Assembly (NCBI GenBank): GCA_945947155.1
Contig: CAMEXM010000004.1
Location: forward strand, 1 to 54,418
Length of the DNA: 54,418 nucleotides
Source: Polynucleobacter meluiroseus
GTDB taxonomy: Bacteria; Pseudomonadota; Gammaproteobacteria; Burkholderiales; Burkholderiaceae
Direction: 5' to 3'
In this document: in pieces, positions 9,147 to 19,110 of the stretch
How positions within the stretch are numbered: the first letter of the stretch is position 1
Layout: each line of letters opens with the position of its first letter
Program-made: the position numbers and the translations under genes
Notes under the pieces: model-generated
Seen by the model: only the letters and a program-made list of their open reading frames with translations
Told to the model about the DNA's origin: nothing
Database searches by the model: none

Positions 9147-9350
9147 TCAAGTGCCTTGAATATTGGTCGCTTGTTTGCCTTTTGGACCTTGGGTAATGTC
9201 AAACGTTACCTTTTGGCCTTCTTTGAGGGTTTTAAAACCGCCCATAGTAATCGCGCTGAAATGCGCGAACAGCTCTTCTTCACCATCATCAGGTTTAATA
9301 AACCCGAAACCTTTTGCATCATTAAACCACTTAACAACTCCGGTCGCCAT
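9147..9350 (-). CDS. Cold-shock domain protein (CspA family)
   Basis: The 67-residue protein [20 protein letters not shown] is a single cold-shock domain with both RNA-binding motifs intact: KGFGFI (RNP1, residues 13-18) and LFAHFSAI (RNP2-like, 27-34). It is expected to bind single-stranded RNA/DNA and act as an RNA chaperone. GGAG lies 5 nt before the ATG. Whether it is the cold-induced paralogue cannot be told from sequence, but the roughly 105-nt leader and consensus -35 fit strong, leader-regulated expression. It is monocistronic with its own terminator. Confidence 0.96.
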   Translation of the reverse strand: MATGVVKWFNDAKGFGFIKPDDGEEELFAHFSAITMGGFKTLKEGQKVTFDITQGPKGKQATNIQGT

Positions 9351-9461
9351 GCGAACTCCATTACATAAACTTGAAACAACCGTGAAAATGGGGGGAATAC
9401 CTTTTAATCAGTCTCGCTCCAAAACACGCCTAATAGAACCTCAACTAGAAGCACTACTCCG

Positions 9462-9490
9462 ATTGTTTGCCCTTTTAGCGGGGGTGTCAA
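9462..9490 (-). promoter_or_regulatory. Promoter of the cold-shock gene
   Basis: On the minus strand a perfect -35 TTGACA (9490-9485) is separated by 17 nt from AACAAT (9467-9462, 4 of 6). Start would be near 9455, leaving a leader of about 105 nt before the ATG at 9350, as is usual for csp genes. Confidence 0.7.
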
Positions 9491-9622
9491 GGAGTTATGG
9501 CGTTATTCGTACTAGTAGAAACCCCTTTGTATCTCCAAAATCGTCCCCATATGATCATTAACCCCAGTTTTTGCCGTTTTTTTGCAACATAACGTGGTTT
9601 GAGTCAAGGTTTCTGCCTTGTG

Positions 9623-9630
9623 TTTAGAAT
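9623..9630 (+). promoter_or_regulatory. -10 element of clpS, predicted leaderless
   Basis: TTTAGAAT ends 7 nt before the ATG at 9638. The same octamer precedes the DUF192 gene. A TTGAGT lies 20 nt upstream of the hexamer, a longer spacer than usual. No ribosome site is visible before 9638. Confidence 0.45.
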
Positions 9631-9637
9631 GGTTCAT

Positions 9638-9985
9638 ATGAGTCGCGCAATCAAAATTCCAGGCAATACCAACCCACTTCTTCCGGGCATCGGCGACACC
9701 GCATTACTTGAAAAGCAGGCAGAGAAGCTTAAAGCCCCTGCCATGTTCAAAGTCATGCTTCTGAACGATGACTACACCCCAATGGAGTTTGTGGTGATGG
9801 TTATTCAGGAGTATTTTAATAAGGATCATGAGACGGCCACCCGAATCATGCTCCAGGTTCATTTGGCTGGCAAAGGCGTTTGCGGAATCTTTACCCGTGA
9901 CGTGGCTGCCACCAAAGTGCACCAAGTTGTTGAACTATCCCGTGAAGCGGGTCACCCACTACAGTGCACTATGGAGGAAGCATGA
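9638..9985 (+). CDS. clpS: ATP-dependent Clp protease adaptor ClpS
   Basis: ClpS delivers N-degron substrates to ClpAP. From the ATG at 9638 it has 115 residues with a flexible N-terminus and the core [20 protein letters not shown], then [20 protein letters not shown] and the tail [14 protein letters not shown]. The NDD motif and the methionine after it belong to the N-end recognition pocket. Upstream in-frame starts at 9599 (TTG) and 9629 (ATG) would lengthen a non-conserved N-terminus. Its stop overlaps the clpA start (ATGA), so translation of the two is coupled. Confidence 0.95.
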   Translation: MSRAIKIPGNTNPLLPGIGDTALLEKQAEKLKAPAMFKVMLLNDDYTPMEFVVMVIQEYFNKDHETATRIMLQVHLAGKGVCGIFTRDVAATKVHQVVELSREAGHPLQCTMEEA

Positions 9986-12288
9986 TTGCCCAAGAATTAG
10001 AAGTGAGCTTGCACATGGCGTTTGTTGATGCACGGGCTGCGCGGCACGAGTTCATCACCGTCGAACACCTTCTCGCCGCACTCTTAGATAACGCGACTGC
10101 AGTTGAAGTCCTCAAAGCGTGCTCAGTCAACATTGCTGAGCTACGTGCCCAGCTTAAAAACTTTATTAATGACAACACCCCGGTTGTGCCTGGCACCGAA
10201 GAAGTGGATACGCAACCGACGCTGGGATTTCAGCGGGTGATCCAGCGCTCGATCATGCACGTGCAATCGACGTCCAATGGTAAGAAGGAAGTAACCGGCG
10301 CTAATGTTCTCGTCGCCATTTTTGGTGAAAAGGATTCGCACGCGGTGTATTTCTTGCAACAGCAAGGCGTTACCCGCTTGGATGTGGTCAACTTTATTAG
10401 TCATGGCATTCGTAAGGATCAAGTCGAGCCAGCAAAAGCAGCTGATCCTAGCCAGGAGAACGAAGAATCCGCGGCCAGTGGCAAAGAAAGCCCACTGGAC
10501 CAGTTCACGCAAAACCTCAATGTCATGGCGCGCCAAGGCAAGATTGACCCCCTCATTGGGCGCGATAGCGAGGTCGAGCGCGTTGTGCAAGTACTCTGCC
10601 GTCGTCGTAAAAATAATCCGCTGTTAGTGGGCGAGGCGGGCGTGGGTAAAACCGCGATTGCGGAAGGCTTGGCATGGCGTATTACCAAAGGTGAGGTGCC
10701 CGATATTTTGGCCAATGCCACGGTCTATTCACTGGACATGGGCGCACTCCTTGCCGGCACGAAATACCGCGGTGATTTTGAGCAGCGCTTGAAAGGCGTA
10801 CTCAAGGCCCTTAAAGATAATTCCAATGGCATTTTGTTTATTGACGAGATTCATACCTTGATTGGTGCAGGCGCTGCTTCTGGAGGCACCTTGGATGCCA
10901 GTAATTTACTGAAGCCGGCTTTATCGAACGGCCAGCTCAAGTGCATTGGTGCAACCACCTTTACGGAATACCGCAGTATTTTTGAAAAGGATGCTGCACT
11001 GGCACGTCGTTTCCAAAAGGTCGATGTGGTTGAGCCTACGGTGGATCAGACAGTGCAAATCTTGCGTGGCCTCAAGTCGCGCTTTGAAGAGCACCACAGC
11101 GTGAAATACGCTTCTGCCGCCTTAGTTGCTGCTGCAGAATTGTCTTCACGCTACATCAATGATCGCCATTTGCCTGATAAAGCAATTGATGTGATTGACG
11201 AAGCAGGCGCTGCCCAGCGGATCTTGCCCAAATCGAAGCAGAAGAAGACCATTGGTCGTCCGGAGATTGAGGAGATTGTGGCAAAGATTGCCCGCATACC
11301 GCCGCAATCAGTCACCGTTGACGACCGTAGTAAGTTGCAAACATTGGATCGCGATATTAAGAGCGTTGTCTTTGGCCAAGATCCAGCGATCGAAGCATTG
11401 GCCAGCGCCATTAAGATGACGCGCGCCGGCCTTGGCAAGATTGATCGCCCTATTGGATCCTTCTTATTCTCGGGCCCAACCGGCGTCGGTAAGACGGAGG
11501 TTGCAAAACAGCTGGCTTACATCTTGGGTATTGAGTTACTGCGCTTTGATATGTCGGAGTACATGGAGCGCCATGCGGTGAGTCGCTTGATTGGTGCGCC
11601 TCCAGGGTATGTCGGCTTTGATCAGGGCGGTTTGTTAACCGAGGCAGTAAATAAAAAGCCCCACTGTGTCTTGTTGCTCGACGAGGTTGAAAAAGCCCAC
11701 CCGGATATTTTTAACATTCTCTTGCAGGTGATGGACCATGGCACGCTGACGGATAACAATGGCCGCAAGACCGATTTCCGCAACGTCATCATCATCATGA
11801 CTACCAACGCCGGTGCGGAGGCCATGCAGAAGTCTGTGATTGGCTTTACCAATGCGCGAGAGTCTGGCGATGAGATGGCGGATATTAAGAAATTCTTCAC
11901 GCCGGAGTTCCGTAACCGCTTAGACGCGATTGTGTCCTTTAAGGCCCTGGATGAGACCATCATCATGCGGGTAGTAGATAAGTTCTTAATGCAGCTTGAA
12001 GAGCAGTTGCATGAGAAGAAAGTCGACGCTACCTTTAGTCCTGAGTTAAGGGCGCATTTAGCGAAACATGGTTTTGATCCATTGATGGGTGCAAGGCCTA
12101 TGCAACGCATTATTCAGGACACCGTCCGCAAAGCCCTTGCGGATGAATTGCTCTTTGGGCGCTTGGCACAAGGCGGTACGGTTGCGGTTGGGGTTGACGC
12201 GGATGGCAAGGTAGTACTGGATATTCATCAGGCGACCCCACCATCTAAGGCCAGCAAGACCGATGTGGCCCCCGCAGAGGAAATCTAA
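9982..12288 (+). CDS. clpA: ATP-dependent Clp protease ATP-binding subunit ClpA
   Basis: ClpA is the AAA+ unfoldase that feeds ClpP. The 768-residue protein has an N-domain ([14 protein letters not shown], residues 1-145) that docks ClpS, an acidic linker near 155-170, a first ATPase module with GEAGVGKT near 217-224 and a second with GPTGVGKT near 498-505. The ClpP-contact loop follows, and the C-terminus is [13 protein letters not shown] and beyond. GGAGG precedes the ATG by 4 nt and the ATG overlaps the clpS stop. An ORF start at 9964 is inside clpS and rejected. clpP is not in the window. A strong terminator follows. Confidence 0.97.
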   Translation: MIAQELEVSLHMAFVDARAARHEFITVEHLLAALLDNATAVEVLKACSVNIAELRAQLKNFINDNTPVVPGTEEVDTQPTLGFQRVIQRSIMHVQSTSNGKKEVTGANVLVAIFGEKDSHAVYFLQQQGVTRLDVVNFISHGIRKDQVEPAKAADPSQENEESAASGKESPLDQFTQNLNVMARQGKIDPLIGRDSEVERVVQVLCRRRKNNPLLVGEAGVGKTAIAEGLAWRITKGEVPDILANATVYSLDMGALLAGTKYRGDFEQRLKGVLKALKDNSNGILFIDEIHTLIGAGAASGGTLDASNLLKPALSNGQLKCIGATTFTEYRSIFEKDAALARRFQKVDVVEPTVDQTVQILRGLKSRFEEHHSVKYASAALVAAAELSSRYINDRHLPDKAIDVIDEAGAAQRILPKSKQKKTIGRPEIEEIVAKIARIPPQSVTVDDRSKLQTLDRDIKSVVFGQDPAIEALASAIKMTRAGLGKIDRPIGSFLFSGPTGVGKTEVAKQLAYILGIELLRFDMSEYMERHAVSRLIGAPPGYVGFDQGGLLTEAVNKKPHCVLLLDEVEKAHPDIFNILLQVMDHGTLTDNNGRKTDFRNVIIIMTTNAGAEAMQKSVIGFTNARESGDEMADIKKFFTPEFRNRLDAIVSFKALDETIIMRVVDKFLMQLEEQLHEKKVDATFSPELRAHLAKHGFDPLMGARPMQRIIQDTVRKALADELLFGRLAQGGTVAVGVDADGKVVLDIHQATPPSKASKTDVAPAEEI

Positions 12289-12313
12289 CAACGAAGCAAA
12301 CTACCTTGTAATG

Positions 12314-12344
12314 AAAACACCAGCTCCAGGGCTGGTGTTTTTTT
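12314..12344 (+). terminator. Terminator of clpS-clpA
   Basis: Stem ACACCAGC (12317-12324) with GCTGGTGT (12331-12338), 6-nt loop, then a T run to 12344. It lies 28 nt after the clpA stop. Confidence 0.9.
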
Positions 12345-12400
12345 CTCTAAAAAGAATGTGTAGCTGTTGATCTGGAATTGAGCTTGAGGATTGAGTTGTT

Positions 12401-12850
12401 TTAAGCGCGACCCGTACTTCCAAACCCACCAGTCCCGCGACTGCTCTCTACAAACTCATCAACGATCTTTAACTCCACTTGTTGTATGGGCACGATCACA
12501 AGCTGCGCTAAGCGCTCCATGGGCTCAAGGGTGAAGGGCAGACTACTGCGATTCCAGGTGCTCACCATGAGCTGTCCCTGGTAATCGGAATCAATCAGGC
12601 CAACGAGGTTTCCTAAGACAATCCCGTGTTTATGGCCGAGGCCCGAGCGGGGCAGGATCAGGGCAGCGTAGCGAGGGTCTTCCACATAGATTGATAAACC
12701 AGTGGGTACCAATACCGTTTGACCTGGAGGAATCTCGATTGCGGCATCGACGCAAGCGCGCAGGTCTAGTCCAGCGCTGCCTGGGGTCCCGTAGCTAGGC
12801 ATCTGGCTACGCATGCGTTCATCGAGAATTTTGACTTGCAGTGTTTGCAT
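12401..12850 (-). CDS. dut: dUTP diphosphatase
   Basis: Dut hydrolyses dUTP to dUMP, which keeps uracil out of DNA and feeds thymidylate synthesis. The 149-residue protein shows all five trimeric dUTPase motifs in order: [41 protein letters not shown] and the C-terminal [10 protein letters not shown] lid. The ATG at 12850 gives the usual length; an upstream ATG at 12877 lies inside coaBC. It starts 7 nt after coaBC, an arrangement also seen in enterobacteria. Confidence 0.97.
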   Translation of the reverse strand: MQTLQVKILDERMRSQMPSYGTPGSAGLDLRACVDAAIEIPPGQTVLVPTGLSIYVEDPRYAALILPRSGLGHKHGIVLGNLVGLIDSDYQGQLMVSTWNRSSLPFTLEPMERLAQLVIVPIQQVELKIVDEFVESSRGTGGFGSTGRA

Positions 12851-12857
12851 GGTGTTT

Positions 12858-14075
12858 TTAGAGTTGGGTTGCGACAAATTGAATCAGTTGACGTGCTAAC
12901 TGAAGTTTTGGGGCCTTCGCTAACTTTTTGCTGCCCTGATCATGAATCAAAAGCAGTTGGTTTAGGTCGCTACCAAAGGTATCGGGACCAATGTTTCCCA
13001 CAATCAGCGGTATGCCTTTCCGCTTACGTTTTTCAGCGGCATGCTCTTCAAGTTTGGTCGACTCGGCAGCAAAACCAACGCAGTAGGGGTGCGGCTTACC
13101 TTTTCCCTTGTTTGCGGTTTTCGCTAAGGTGAGCAAGATATCGGGATTAGGCGTGAACTCTAGGTTCGGCATGGATTTGCCGCCACCTTGGCGTTTGATC
13201 TTTTCTTTGGAGGGGTTGGTGATGGTCCAGTCTGCGACTGCAGCGACGCCAAAAAATAGATCGCAGTTCGATGATGCCATTACTGCCTCGTACATGTCTT
13301 TGGCAGAGACCACATCGGTCCGCTGGATTTTCCCAGTGGCAAGAAGGGGTGTATTTAATTCACAGGGACCAGCAATCAGATGAACTTCGGCACCGGCCTC
13401 AAGGGCGGCTCTGGCAATAGCAAACCCCATTTTGCCGGAGCTGCGGTTGGTAATGCCACGAACCGGATCAATTGCTTCGAAGGTGGGCCCCGCGGTAATT
13501 AATACCCGCTTACCTACCAATACTTTTTTTTGAAAGAAAGCAATCAATTGCTCGGTGATTTCAGCGGGCTCGAGCATTCTGCCCATGCCTACTTCGCCAC
13601 AGGCTTGAGCGCCGCTGGCAGGACCAAGTAATTCAACCTGATCGCTGCGCAAGCGCTCTGCACTGCGTGCAGTTGCCGGATGTTGCCACATTTGTAAGTT
13701 CATGGCGGGAGCCAGTAGCAAGGGGCAATCGCGCGCTAAGCATAAGGTAGTAAGGAGATCATCGGCGAGGCCGAGTGATAGTTTGGCCATCAAATCGGCG
13801 CTGGCGGGCGCAATCAGAATCGCATCTGCTGCGCGCGATAACTCGATGTGTGCCATGTTGTTGTGGATGCGGGCATCCCACTGATTGGTGTATACCGGAT
13901 TACCTGTTAGGGCCTGCATCGTTACTGGCGTAATGAACTGGGCTGCAGCATCGGTCATGACAACCTGAACGCTAGCCCCCTCTTGCATCAATAGGCGTGC
14001 TAGTTCAGCCGATTTATAGGCGGCTATTCCACCAGAGATACCGAGAACAATTTTTTTATTGAGAAGTGACTGCAT
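12858..14075 (-). CDS. coaBC: Bifunctional phosphopantothenoylcysteine decarboxylase / phosphopantothenate-cysteine ligase
   Basis: CoaBC performs two consecutive steps of coenzyme A synthesis. The 405-residue protein has an N-terminal flavoprotein decarboxylase half ([18 protein letters not shown] near residue 12, PAMNLQMW near 121, the cysteine of [11 protein letters not shown]) and a C-terminal ligase half beginning [18 protein letters not shown] with NRSSGKMG. Both halves look complete. It precedes dut and starts 37 nt downstream of lspA on the same strand, so it might be part of the ribF-ileS-lspA run or have its own promoter. Confidence 0.97.
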   Translation of the reverse strand: MQSLLNKKIVLGISGGIAAYKSAELARLLMQEGASVQVVMTDAAAQFITPVTMQALTGNPVYTNQWDARIHNNMAHIELSRAADAILIAPASADLMAKLSLGLADDLLTTLCLARDCPLLLAPAMNLQMWQHPATARSAERLRSDQVELLGPASGAQACGEVGMGRMLEPAEITEQLIAFFQKKVLVGKRVLITAGPTFEAIDPVRGITNRSSGKMGFAIARAALEAGAEVHLIAGPCELNTPLLATGKIQRTDVVSAKDMYEAVMASSNCDLFFGVAAVADWTITNPSKEKIKRQGGGKSMPNLEFTPNPDILLTLAKTANKGKGKPHPYCVGFAAESTKLEEHAAEKRKRKGIPLIVGNIGPDTFGSDLNQLLLIHDQGSKKLAKAPKLQLARQLIQFVATQL

Positions 14076-14112
14076 AGTCGAAGATTAAACGGGTTTAATG
14101 GGAATGGCTAGA

Positions 14113-14619
14113 TTAGGCAGGGGTTGATGCTCTTTTTGGGCGGATTTCAGCCCAAATAATCAGGATGGCACCCAGAACAATCGCACTATCAGCGATGTTA
14201 AAAGCAGGCCAATGCCATTGCGCATAGTGCAGATCAATAAAGTCGACTACAGCCCCATAGACAAGGCGATCAATCACATTACCGACTGCGCCGCCCAAAA
14301 TAAAGCTAATAGCCAAGGAAAGTAGGGTGTCGTTTTGGTGCCGGCGCAAATACCAAATCATAAAAAGAGCTGCGGCCGATCCCAGCAGAGTAAAAAACCA
14401 GCGTTGCCATCCGCCACTATTGGCTAAGAAAGAAAATGCCGCACCCGGGTTGTAAATTAAGAACCAGTTTAAAAAATCAGTGACCGGTACAGGTACGGCA
14501 AATTGCAGTGTTGTTTGTGCCCATAATTTCGTTGACTGGTCCGAAATGAGCACGAGGCAAGCCAAGCTGAGCCAGCCATAAAAACGGCGCTGATTGTGGG
14601 GGTCGGCCTTGGCGTTCAC
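14113..14619 (-). CDS. lspA: Lipoprotein signal peptidase (signal peptidase II)
   Basis: LspA cleaves signal peptides of diacylglyceryl-modified prolipoproteins in the inner membrane. The 168-residue protein has four membrane spans and the conserved blocks DQSTKLWAQ, NPGAAFSFL, GGAVGNVIDRLVYGAVVDFID and PAFNIADSAIVLG; the catalytic aspartates are in NVIDR and NIADS. The start codon is GTG at 14619, 15 nt after the ileS stop. It belongs to a ribF-ileS-lspA operon. Confidence 0.96.
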   Translation of the reverse strand: MNAKADPHNQRRFYGWLSLACLVLISDQSTKLWAQTTLQFAVPVPVTDFLNWFLIYNPGAAFSFLANSGGWQRWFFTLLGSAAALFMIWYLRRHQNDTLLSLAISFILGGAVGNVIDRLVYGAVVDFIDLHYAQWHWPAFNIADSAIVLGAILIIWAEIRPKRASTPA

Positions 14620-14634
14620 AGCGATCTGATTTGG

Positions 14635-17496
14635 TTAGGCAAATGCGCGTTGCTCGCCGCTACCAAATAAATTACGAATGCAGCGACCGCAGAGTTCGGC
14701 ATGCGCAGGATCTGCTCCCACATCTGCGGTATGGTGCCAACAGCGACCGCATTTTTTATATTGGCTGGCACGCACTAGAACCTCCAGCCCCGCGCTGCTG
14801 AGTTCAATACTAGCACTGGACGTGATGGTGACAAAGCGTAGATCGTCTTCTAGTGAATGCAGGATGGCAAAGTCGACGTTATCGACTTTGATGGTGAGCT
14901 CCGCTTGTAAGGAAGAGCCGACATGGCCTGCTTCGCGTTCAATTTCGATGGCCTTAGTAACCTCAGAGCGAATCTCCCGAATGCGATTCCATTTGGCGAG
15001 TAATTCTGTACCGTTGGCGACATCTGGGAATATGCCGAACTCTTCCATAAAGATAGAACTCTTACTTTTGCTCTCAGATCCATGGGGAAACGATGCCCAA
15101 GCCTCTTCTGCGGTAAATGAGAGGAAAGGGGCAAGCCATTTCAGCAGATTACGGGTAATGTGGAATAGGGCATTTTGCGCCGCGCGTCGTTCTTTCGAAT
15201 TGGGTGCGCTGGTATAAAGGCGATCCTTGAGAATATCCAAATAAAAGCCGCCCAAATCTTCAGAGCAGAAGGTCAACATGCGCGCCACTGCGGGCTGAAA
15301 TTCATAGGCCTCGTAGTGCGTCTGAATCTCCCCTTGTAATTGCGCCGCTAGTGCAACCGCATAGCGATCGATCTCAAGCCACTCTGCGCTCGGCATGCTG
15401 TGCTGCGCTGGATCAAAGTCGGCTAAGTTCGCCAGCAAGAAGCGCAAGGTATTGCGCATGCGGCGATAGCTTTCGACCACCCGCTTCAAAATTTCATCGG
15501 AGATAGTCATCTCGCCCGAGTAGTCGGTAGAGGCAGCCCAAAGGCGAATGATTTCAGCGCCCAACTTATCGGCTACCTGTTGTGGTGCGATGACGTTGCC
15601 GACCGACTTACTCATTTTCCGACCTTGGCCATCGACCGTGAAACCGTGGGTCAACAATGCCTTGTATGGTGGTTTACCGTCGAGCATGGCGCCGGTGAGT
15701 AGCGATGAGTGAAACCAGCCGCGATGTTGATCAGAGCCCTCTAAATACAAATCAGCCAAACGGCCATCGGCACTCTCGGCCTCGGGGCGATAGAGCTCAT
15801 CACGATGTGAGCCGCGAATCACATGCCAGTGGGTTGTTCCCGAATCAAACCAAACATCCAAGGTATCGCGGTTCTTTTCGTATTGGGAGGCATCGTCACC
15901 CAGCAGTTCAGCCACATTGAGTTTTTGCCAGGCCTCAATGCCATCTTTTTCAACGCGCTTGGCAACCTCCTCCAGGAGTTCGGCTGTGCGGGGATGTGGC
16001 TCACCCGTTTCTTTGTGAACAAAGAATGCCATCGGCACACCCCATTGGCGCTGGCGCGATAAGGTCCAGTCTGGACGATTAGCAATCATGCTGTGCAGAC
16101 GTTGCTTGCCCCAGGCGGGATAGAACTGCGTATTGTTGATACCTGCCAAGGCCATTTCACGCAAGCTGGCTTTTCCATCGGCCGGTTTTTTATCCATGCT
16201 AGCGAACCACTGTGAAGTAGCGCGATAAATGATGGGTGTTTTATGGCGCCAGCAATGCATGTAGGAGTGGCTATACGATTTGTCTTTTAAAAGGCTGCCT
16301 GCGCTGCGCAGCGCTTCTACAATCTTGGGGTTGACTTTCCAGACAAATTCATTGGCAAAAAGAGGGAGCCATGATGCATAGACTCCATTGCCCATTACTG
16401 GATTCAAAATATCCTTATCGACTAAGCCATTGGCTTTGCAGGACTTAAAGTCTTCCTCGCCGTAGGCCGGTGAACAGTGCACGAGGCCTGTACCGGTATC
16501 GAGTGTGACGTACTCTGCTGGATAGATGGGTGAGAGGCGACGGTAACCTTCATCGAGCGATGCGAGTGGATGCCAAAAAGATATACCAGCTAATTTTTGA
16601 CCGGCGCAGGTCGCAATGATCTTGCCTTCGAGACCATACTCTTGCAGGCAAATTTCAACACGGTCTTTGGCCAGAATAAGCAGGGCTTGATCCGTCTCCA
16701 CCAAAGCATATTCCAGCTCGGGGTGAACATTGAGCGCCTGATTCGCAGGAAGCGTCCAAGGTGTAGTGGTCCAGATTACAACCATGCCTTTTTTCTCTGG
16801 CAAGCGAGGGATACCAAATGCCTTGGCTAAATTACTTCGCTGCGCATCATCAAAGGCAAATCCGACATCGACCGCAGGATCGGTTTTATCTTGGTATTCG
16901 ACCTCAGCCTCGGCGAGCGCAGAGCCGCAGTCAAAACACCAGTTGACGGGTTTTAGGCCACGGAAGACATAACCCTTTTTCCAAATGGAGCCCAGCGCAC
17001 GAATTTCATCCGCCTCATTGCGGTAATTCATGGTGAGGTAGGGGTTGTTCCAGTCACCCAGAACGCCCAAGCGCTCAAAGTCGATTTTCTGTTTCGCAAT
17101 TTGCTCGCTAGCGTACTGGCGTGCTTTGGCCTGGACTTCGGCGGTCGGTAAATTTTTACCAAACTGTTTTTCAATTTGGATTTCAATTGGCATGCCATGG
17201 CAGTCCCAGCCAGGAACGTAGGCAGCATCAAAGCCCATCAGCCAGCGGGATTTAACAATCATGTCTTTGAGAATCTTATTGACCGCATGACCAATGTGAA
17301 TATCGCCATTGGCATAGGGAGGACCATCGTGCAAGATGAATTTGGGTTGCCCTGCATGTGCCTCCCGAATGGCTTCGTAGAGTTTATTTTTTTGCCACTG
17401 GGCTACCCATTGCGGCTCGCGCTTGGGTAAATCGCCCCGCATCGGAAAAGCAGTTTCCAGAAGGTTGACGGGATAAGAATTGGATTTATCAGACAT
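14635..17496 (-). CDS. ileS: Isoleucyl-tRNA synthetase
   Basis: Class I synthetase charging tRNA-Ile. From the ATG at 17496 it has 953 residues. HIGH is at 67-70 within [20 protein letters not shown] at 627-631, and a C-terminal zinc knuckle of two CGRC pairs (CGRCWHH and ELCGRCIRN) marks the bacterial type. An upstream in-frame start at 17535 lies inside ribF and adds residues unlike the family. The ATG overlaps the ribF stop by 8 nt, so the two are probably translationally coupled; lspA follows after 15 nt. Confidence 0.97.
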   Translation of the reverse strand: MSDKSNSYPVNLLETAFPMRGDLPKREPQWVAQWQKNKLYEAIREAHAGQPKFILHDGPPYANGDIHIGHAVNKILKDMIVKSRWLMGFDAAYVPGWDCHGMPIEIQIEKQFGKNLPTAEVQAKARQYASEQIAKQKIDFERLGVLGDWNNPYLTMNYRNEADEIRALGSIWKKGYVFRGLKPVNWCFDCGSALAEAEVEYQDKTDPAVDVGFAFDDAQRSNLAKAFGIPRLPEKKGMVVIWTTTPWTLPANQALNVHPELEYALVETDQALLILAKDRVEICLQEYGLEGKIIATCAGQKLAGISFWHPLASLDEGYRRLSPIYPAEYVTLDTGTGLVHCSPAYGEEDFKSCKANGLVDKDILNPVMGNGVYASWLPLFANEFVWKVNPKIVEALRSAGSLLKDKSYSHSYMHCWRHKTPIIYRATSQWFASMDKKPADGKASLREMALAGINNTQFYPAWGKQRLHSMIANRPDWTLSRQRQWGVPMAFFVHKETGEPHPRTAELLEEVAKRVEKDGIEAWQKLNVAELLGDDASQYEKNRDTLDVWFDSGTTHWHVIRGSHRDELYRPEAESADGRLADLYLEGSDQHRGWFHSSLLTGAMLDGKPPYKALLTHGFTVDGQGRKMSKSVGNVIAPQQVADKLGAEIIRLWAASTDYSGEMTISDEILKRVVESYRRMRNTLRFLLANLADFDPAQHSMPSAEWLEIDRYAVALAAQLQGEIQTHYEAYEFQPAVARMLTFCSEDLGGFYLDILKDRLYTSAPNSKERRAAQNALFHITRNLLKWLAPFLSFTAEEAWASFPHGSESKSKSSIFMEEFGIFPDVANGTELLAKWNRIREIRSEVTKAIEIEREAGHVGSSLQAELTIKVDNVDFAILHSLEDDLRFVTITSSASIELSSAGLEVLVRASQYKKCGRCWHHTADVGADPAHAELCGRCIRNLFGSGEQRAFA

Positions 17497-18439
17497 AGAC
17501 TTTTTTCTGGAAATAATCACGCGCACATTGCGCATCGTTTTGAATAGCAGACTGCAGCGAGTCGAGATCAGGGTATTTTGCCTCGTCCCGTATTTTTTCT
17601 AAGAGTTCAACACTAATAATGCGGCCATAGACTTGGGCGTTGAAATCAAATAAATGAACCTCAAGTAAAACACGCCCCGCATCTTCCACCGTTGGTCTAA
17701 CCCCTAGGCTGGCAACCCCCGGTAAGGGCGTGTCTCCAAGGCCATGAACGAGGACGGTAAAAATACCGGTCATCGCAGGCTTTCGCTCGTGCAGGTGATT
17801 TGCTACAGCCAGGTTCAAGGTGGGAAAGCCCAGTGTTCTGCCAAGTTGACGGCCATAAATAACGTGACCGGAAATAAAATATGGCCTACCTAGTAGTAGC
17901 GCCGCCTTGGGCATATCACCCTCCGCCAATGCGCTGCGCAGTGCTGAACTGGAGATGCGCTCTTGATTCTCTAGCACCGTATTGATATTGGAAACTTCAA
18001 AACCAAACGCATCGCCGGCGCGTTTCAAGCTAGCAAAGTCCCCTGCGCGTTTTGCGCCGTAACAAAAGTCATCGCCAATCAAAATCCATTTGGTATTGAG
18101 GCGTCGCAGCAGAATTTCAGCAACAAATTGCTCGGGGGTCAATTTGGCATAGGCGGCATTAAAGCGCTCGATCACCACGCGGTCAATACCAATGTCGGCA
18201 AAAGCAGTTAACTTATCGCGTAAATTCAAGATGCGTGGCGGGGCTTCGGTAGGGGTAAAAAATTCTTTGGGGTGTGGTTCAAACGTCATCACACAAGAGT
18301 CAAGACCCCTAGCACGTGCACCCGCAGTGAGCGCCTGCAGCAAGGCGTAATGACCCCGATGCACGCCATCGAAATTGCCGATGGTAAGGGCACAAGGGGG
18401 TGCAGCGCGAAGTTGGGCGGAGCCTCGGAATACGTTCAC
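17489..18439 (-). CDS. ribF: Bifunctional riboflavin kinase / FAD synthetase
   Basis: RibF phosphorylates riboflavin to FMN and adenylates FMN to FAD. The 316-residue protein has an N-terminal nucleotidyltransferase domain ([11 protein letters not shown] at residues 20-30, [15 protein letters not shown] later) and a C-terminal kinase domain ([16 protein letters not shown]). The start is GTG at 18439, with the conserved first strand ALTIGNFDG close behind. A perfect TATAAT lies 24 nt before the start on the minus strand. It is divergent from purN (38 nt between starts) and leads the ribF-ileS-lspA operon. Confidence 0.96.
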   Translation of the reverse strand: MNVFRGSAQLRAAPPCALTIGNFDGVHRGHYALLQALTAGARARGLDSCVMTFEPHPKEFFTPTEAPPRILNLRDKLTAFADIGIDRVVIERFNAAYAKLTPEQFVAEILLRRLNTKWILIGDDFCYGAKRAGDFASLKRAGDAFGFEVSNINTVLENQERISSSALRSALAEGDMPKAALLLGRPYFISGHVIYGRQLGRTLGFPTLNLAVANHLHERKPAMTGIFTVLVHGLGDTPLPGVASLGVRPTVEDAGRVLLEVHLFDFNAQVYGRIISVELLEKIRDEAKYPDLDSLQSAIQNDAQCARDYFQKKVYV

Positions 18440-18463
18440 TAGTCGCTTTCAGGGTAGCCTTGA

Positions 18464-18471
18464 ATTATATT
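18464..18471. promoter_or_regulatory. Overlapping divergent -10 elements for ribF and purN
   Basis: The 8-bp block ATTATATT reads TATAAT on the minus strand (18469-18464), 24 nt before the ribF GTG, and TATATT on the plus strand (18466-18471), ending 6 nt before the purN ATG. Only one polymerase could occupy it at a time. -35 matches are weak on both sides. Confidence 0.5.
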
Positions 18472-18477
18472 GTGGGC

Positions 18478-19110
18478 ATGCACTCCATCGTTACCTTAAT
18501 CTCCGGACGCGGATCGAATTTCGAAGCCATCGTCAAAACAGCCCAAAAAGAGAATTGGGCAGTTCGATTTAGCGGGGTAATAGCAAATCGCCCTGAGGCC
18601 AAGGGCCTTGATTTTGCTCGCTCTGAAGGTATTCCTGCGCTATCCCTAGATCACACAATCTACCCAGACCGGGCCGCATTTGATCGGGCACTAATGGAGC
18701 AAATAGACCTGCTCAAGCCGGATTTAGTGGTTTTGGCTGGCTTTATGCGCATTCTAACGCCGGAGTTTATTCGGCATTACGCCGGAAAGTTGATCAATAT
18801 TCACCCATCTCTGCTGCCCAGTTTCCCCGGTTTGCATACCCATGAACGGGCTTTGGAGGCAGGAGTAAGGACGCATGGCGCCAGCGTGCACTTTGTCAGC
18901 GAGGGCGTGGATGAGGGCCCCATCATCTGCCAAGCCACTGTTCCTGTGCTTCCGGGTGATTCTGTAGCGCAATTGGCTGCACGGGTTTTACAAATGGAGC
19001 ATCAAATCTACCCGCGGGCCGTAAAATGGTTCCTTGACGATCGATTGCGAATAGAAGGAAATCAAGTGAAGGTGCAGCCCCCCGAGTCGCAATGGTTTGT
19101 ATATGAATAA
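18478..19110 (+). CDS. purN: Phosphoribosylglycinamide formyltransferase (folate-dependent)
   Basis: PurN formylates glycinamide ribonucleotide with 10-formyl-THF in purine synthesis. The ATG at 18478 gives 210 residues. ISGRGSNFEAI binds the phosphate (8-18). The catalytic residues N107 and H109 (in INIHPSLLPSFPG) and D145 (in GVDEGPII) match the family triad. Starts further upstream lie in ribF's 5' end. It overlaps the rsmB start by 8 nt, so both genes form one transcription unit. Confidence 0.96.
   Translation: MHSIVTLISGRGSNFEAIVKTAQKENWAVRFSGVIANRPEAKGLDFARSEGIPALSLDHTIYPDRAAFDRALMEQIDLLKPDLVVLAGFMRILTPEFIRHYAGKLINIHPSLLPSFPGLHTHERALEAGVRTHGASVHFVSEGVDEGPIICQATVPVLPGDSVAQLAARVLQMEHQIYPRAVKWFLDDRLRIEGNQVKVQPPESQWFVYE

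Noticed and set aside
11622..12110. 162-codon minus-strand ORF inside clpA
   Set aside because: Long only because the clpA coding strand avoids certain codons; clpA is certain and the ORF has no known features.
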